From: Nonomuraea endophytica
Lineage (GTDB): Bacteria; Actinomycetota; Actinomycetes; Streptosporangiales; Streptosporangiaceae
DNA length: 64,000 nt
NCBI RefSeq assembly: GCF_014203235.1
Contig: NZ_JACHIN010000007.1
Coordinates: forward strand, 470,560 to 534,559
Reading direction: 5' to 3'
In this document: piece after piece, positions 60,917 to 64,000 of the stretch
Layout of the letters: the number at the start of each line of letters is the position of its first letter
How positions within the stretch are numbered: the stretch's first letter is position 1
The notes under the pieces: model-generated
What the model saw: only the letters and a program-made list of their open reading frames with translations
Databases searched by the model: none
Told to the model about the DNA's origin: nothing
Made by a program: the position numbers and the translations under genes

Positions 60917-62854
60917 TCAGACCTTGGTGATCCGGACCGCGTCCGCGATCACGTAGCCGGTGGTGGAGGTCCACCTGCTGACGCCGACGACGTTCGCGGT
61001 GCCCTCGGGCAGCGTGAAGGTGCCGAGAACGCGCCACGCCCCGCCGCCCGTCCGCTGGTCGACCCTGATGGTCTGCCCCGCGACGAGGTACGGCGTGGCG
61101 CTGTTGTATCCCGGATCGGCCGGATACCAGACCTCGACCCGGTAGCTGCCGGCCGCCGGGATCGCCGCGCTGAACCACGCCGGGTCGCTGGCCGCCACCG
61201 GCGGGGCGTAGCGGTAGTCGGCGCCGTGCCGCTGTGCGGAGAAGGTGGAGGTGCCCCAGTTCGCCCCGGCGGTGAACCCGGCGCCCGCGTTGTCGACGAT
61301 GACGCTGAACGTGCCGCCGTCGCCGCCGGTCACCACCCGGCCCGCGCTCTGACCGCTCTCCTGGTGGGTCCGGTTGAGCGCGCTCACGTAGTAGGTGTAG
61401 GTGCTGCCCGCCGCTGCGGTGGCGTCGGTGAACGTGGTGGCGCGGGTGGTGGTCAGCAGGTTGCGGGCGTCGGCGAAGAAGCAGGGGTCGGCGGCGGGCG
61501 AGCCGTTCACCCGGTAGACGGCGTAGGCGGTGCCGCCGCCCTGCCAGGCGAGCGCCACACCCCCGCTGCCACGCGTGGCCGAGGTGATCGACGGTACGGC
61601 CGGCGCCGCCGCCGAGCCGTGCTCGGGCAGGAGGGCGGGCTTGGTGTAGTGGGCGGCGGTCATCGTGGAGACGCTGTTGATCCGGTTGGCCTTGACGTCC
61701 TTGGCGCTGAAGAAGACGTCGCCGCGTACCTCGGGATGCTGGCGGTTGTAGGTGAGGTGGTCCGACAGCTCGGCGGTGCGCTGCCAGGCGGGGTCGACGC
61801 CGGCGCGGTAGGCGGCCTGGCCCACGTAGAGCTGCACGTCCGTGCCCCTGACGACGCCGGCCCACCAGGCGGTCAGCACCTTGTAGTCGGCGACGTTGTA
61901 GCCGAGGTGCCAGTAGAGCTGGGGCGTGATGTAGTCGAGCCAGCCTTCCTTCACCCACCGCCGCGAGTCCGCATATATCGCGTCATAGGACTGCAGGCCG
62001 GAAGTGTTGGAGCCGAGCGGGTCCGCGCTCGCGTTCCGCCAGATGCCGAACGGGCTGACGCCGAACCGCACATGCGCCTTGGCCGCGTGGATGCGCTGGC
62101 CCAGCTCCTTGATCAGCAGGTTGACGTTGTTGCGCCGCCAGTCGTTGATGTTGGTGAAGCCGTTCGGGTACTGCGCGAACGTGCCCGAGTCGGGGATCGC
62201 CTGCCCGCTGACCGGATACGGATAGAAGTAGTCGTCGAGGTGCACGCCGTCCACGTCGTACTTGGTGACCGCGTCCATCATCGCGTCCTGGATGAAGGAC
62301 CGGACGGCGGGAATGCCGGGGTTGTAGTAGAGCTTGCCGCCGTACGCGAAACGCCAGCCGGGGTTCTTCCTGGCGGGATGCGTGGAGATGAGGCGGTTCG
62401 GATCGGCGTGGTTGGCGACCCGGTAGGGGTTGAACCAGGCGTGGAACTCCAGGTTCCTGGCATGCGCCTCGGCCACCATGAACGCCATGGGGTCGTAGCC
62501 GGGGTTGCTCCCCTGCGTCCCGGTCAGCCAGTTCGACCACGGCTCGAACGGCGACGGCCAGAACGCGTCGGCCGTCGGCCTGACCTGCACCACGACGGCG
62601 TTCATCCGCTTCTGCACCGCCAGGTCCAGCCATGAGCGGAACTCGGCCTGCTGCGCCGCCACGCTCAGCCCGGTGGCGCTGGGCCAGTCGATGTTGGCGA
62701 CGCTGGCCACCCACATCGCGCGGAACTGCCGCTTGGGCGTGGCCGGATCCACGGCGCAGGCCACGGCCGCCGAGGCGGCTGCGGCCGGCGCCGGGTTGAG
62801 GAGGGACGTGAGGAGGAGGGCAAGGACGGCTAAGACACCACGACCTGTCGTCAC
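60917..62854 (-). CDS. Secreted GH10-like glycosidase with FN3 and golvesin-type domains
   Basis: 645 residues from GTG 62854. Signal peptide with cleavage near AAAAS (about 25). The catalytic-type domain (30-400) is the glycosyl-hydrolase-like 10 family (PF02638 type): 'FRAMWVASVANIDWPS', 'EFHAWFNPYRVA', 'DGVHLDDYFYPYP' and 'DYITPQLYWHLG'. A fibronectin-III-like domain (about 415-500) and a golvesin-like C-terminal beta domain (about 510-640) follow. Probably acts on cell-wall or plant polysaccharide. Starts 22 bp after the beta-helix gene. Confidence 0.82.
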   Translation of the reverse strand: MTTGRGVLAVLALLLTSLLNPAPAAAASAAVACAVDPATPKRQFRAMWVASVANIDWPSATGLSVAAQQAEFRSWLDLAVQKRMNAVVVQVRPTADAFWPSPFEPWSNWLTGTQGSNPGYDPMAFMVAEAHARNLEFHAWFNPYRVANHADPNRLISTHPARKNPGWRFAYGGKLYYNPGIPAVRSFIQDAMMDAVTKYDVDGVHLDDYFYPYPVSGQAIPDSGTFAQYPNGFTNINDWRRNNVNLLIKELGQRIHAAKAHVRFGVSPFGIWRNASADPLGSNTSGLQSYDAIYADSRRWVKEGWLDYITPQLYWHLGYNVADYKVLTAWWAGVVRGTDVQLYVGQAAYRAGVDPAWQRTAELSDHLTYNRQHPEVRGDVFFSAKDVKANRINSVSTMTAAHYTKPALLPEHGSAAAPAVPSITSATRGSGGVALAWQGGGTAYAVYRVNGSPAADPCFFADARNLLTTTRATTFTDATAAAGSTYTYYVSALNRTHQESGQSAGRVVTGGDGGTFSVIVDNAGAGFTAGANWGTSTFSAQRHGADYRYAPPVAASDPAWFSAAIPAAGSYRVEVWYPADPGYNSATPYLVAGQTIRVDQRTGGGAWRVLGTFTLPEGTANVVGVSRWTSTTGYVIADAVRITKV

Positions 62855-62876
62855 GAAAGAAAGCTTCTTCTCCCTA

Positions 62877-64000
62877 TCAGTCCCTGTCAATAATCTCCCG
62901 CTGCGCTTGGTAAAGGTCCTGGACGCGTGGCCGTACCCCGTGATCGCCCTGGAAGGTCTCCAGGTCACCGGTGAAGTCGGGGGTGAGCTCGCTGCCGCCG
63001 CTCGCGCCCTGGATGCCGATCGACACGCCGCGCGGGGCCACGTCGGCGATGGTCAGCGCGTACGGGCTGCCGCCGGTGACGCGGACGTTCCAGTGCGCGA
63101 TGCGCGCGCCGAACAGCGGGCCCGAGGCGCCCGAGCCGCCCACGCGGCCGTTGTTGACCAGGGTGATGTCGGTCCTGACGTTCTCGAACGGCAGGCCGCG
63201 GTGGGTGTCGAAGGTGCCCTCTGCCATGGTGCCGCGCCGCCAGACGTTGCCCGAGGACAGGCCCTCCAGGTTGAGTCCGTGGTGCACCGCGCCCGTGGGG
63301 ACGGGGACGGTGAAGGCCTCGATCTCGAAGTGCTCGACCAGGTTGTCGTGCGACTGCATCCGGCAGGCGAAGCTGTGGTGCGCGGCCCGGCCGCCGACGG
63401 TCACCCGGCTGAGCGTGTTCGACTTGGCCGTGGTGAAGCCGAAGCCGAGGTCGCAGTTCTCCACCCGGACGTCGTAGGCCCAGCAGTCGTGCACCGCCTG
63501 GAAGCAGACGCCGTTCGAGCCGGGGTGCCGGTTGTGGGCGGTCATCGGGACGACGGCGTTGCGTACCGTCAGGCGCTCGACACCGCTGTCGTGCACGGTC
63601 GGGCCCAGCGTGCGCAGCCGGGCCGGCCATTCCGGGCGCAGGTCGTAGCGGATCGGCTCGGCCAGCCTGACCAGGCGCGGGCCCAGGACGGCCGCCACCC
63701 TGACCGGCCACTGGAAGGACGAATACTGCACGTACTGCCCGCCGGATCCGGTCACCAGCTGCGGGGCCCGGCGCGGCCAGTCGTAGGTCCTGGTGCCCGG
63801 GATGTCACCGGCCACGTGCTTCAGCAGCCCGGCGTCGGGCCGGTTCTCGGTCTCCAGCAGCACCATGTCGCCCGCGCGGAGCTTGGCGGTGTCGGAGACC
63901 ATGAGCGTGCGCGCGCCCCGGGTGGCCGCGGACACCTCGGCGAGCGTCTCCCCCATCAGCCAGTTCTCGGTGCCGGCGAAGTCCTCCGACTCCGACAGCG
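62877..64000 (-). CDS. Right-handed beta-helix protein (DUF4955-like), 3' part
   Basis: At least 373 residues; the frame is open to the window edge, so the N-terminus lies outside. 'VHDSGVERLTVRNAVVPM', 'VENCDLGFGFTTAKSNTLSRVTVGG' in two parts and 'GSSGNVWRRGTM'-like turns are typical of parallel beta-helix proteins such as polysaccharide lyases; the overall layout recalls DUF4955. No catalytic residues can be assigned. Upstream of and probably co-transcribed with the GH10-like gene. Confidence 0.7.
   Translation of the reverse strand, partial: LSESEDFAGTENWLMGETLAEVSAATRGARTLMVSDTAKLRAGDMVLLETENRPDAGLLKHVAGDIPGTRTYDWPRRAPQLVTGSGGQYVQYSSFQWPVRVAAVLGPRLVRLAEPIRYDLRPEWPARLRTLGPTVHDSGVERLTVRNAVVPMTAHNRHPGSNGVCFQAVHDCWAYDVRVENCDLGFGFTTAKSNTLSRVTVGGRAAHHSFACRMQSHDNLVEHFEIEAFTVPVPTGAVHHGLNLEGLSSGNVWRRGTMAEGTFDTHRGLPFENVRTDITLVNNGRVGGSGASGPLFGARIAHWNVRVTGGSPYALTIADVAPRGVSIGIQGASGGSELTPDFTGDLETFQGDHGVRPRVQDLYQAQREIIDRD

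Overview
The window is a very GC-rich, densely coded stretch of an actinomycete chromosome. Mycothiol-type DinB enzymes, a SARP/AfsR-like regulator, several LacI-family regulators tied to sugar uptake operons, a cysteine-free L31 with a Zur-type site and TANNNT -10 boxes point to a filamentous soil actinomycete. Streptosporangiaceae (for example Nonomuraea) is my best guess; this is inference from gene style, not a database match. No rRNA, tRNA, CRISPR array, insertion sequence or phage gene was seen.

Layout. 1-341 is the tail of an FtsX-like permease. 342-5919 is a beta-glucoside (cellobiose-type) operon: lipoprotein binding protein, two permeases, GH1 beta-glucosidase and a LacI regulator, led by a promoter with an 18-bp perfect palindrome. 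5916-12186 runs leftward: a CMD-family protein, then an alpha-glucoside (maltose-type) system (GH13 glucosidase, two permeases, binding protein, LacI regulator). Its two likely control regions share TTGC direct repeats spaced exactly 21 bp. Neither uptake system has its own ATPase, so a shared MsiK-type ATPase elsewhere is expected. 12218-25417 is mixed housekeeping and accessory material: GNAT, DinB enzymes, a secreted protein, a PfkB protein with an altered active site, L31 with a Zur-like box, SDR, MFS, RecQ, an ArsR/AHSA1 pair, Nudix, a lipase, and a helix-turn-helix gene coupled to a condensation-domain protein lacking its catalytic histidines.

25585-28311 is a GH2 beta-galactosidase. 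28335-36360 is the most striking block: nine leftward genes (peptide-type ABC binding protein, two permeases, fused ATPase, luciferase-like monooxygenase, CMD protein, alkylhydroperoxidase-like protein, glyoxalase-like protein, OsmC protein) in which every one of the eight junctions is a 4-bp ATGA or GTGA overlap. Its promoter carries an inverted repeat between -35 and -10. The substrate is unknown; imported thiol or organosulfur compounds are my hypothesis.

36446-50107 holds a D-hydroxyacid dehydrogenase, hydrolases, membrane proteins, a beta-carbonic anhydrase, an aldo/keto reductase, a truncated beta-lactamase-family gene, a 1011-residue SARP-NTPase regulator, an MHS-type transporter and an erythromycin-esterase-family protein. 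50258-58504 is a two-operon sugar-acid/amino-sugar locus around a LacI regulator: leftward 2-epimerase, NagB-like deaminase, ManD-type mannonate dehydratase and mannitol-dehydrogenase-family reductase; rightward SIS protein and sodium:solute symporter. The same 15-bp operator-like sequence, inverted, sits just downstream of the -10 box of each operon. 58741-64000 holds secreted proteins read leftward: an M14 carboxypeptidase, a GH10-like glycosidase with fibronectin and golvesin-type domains, and the 3' part of a beta-helix (DUF4955-like) protein leaving the window.
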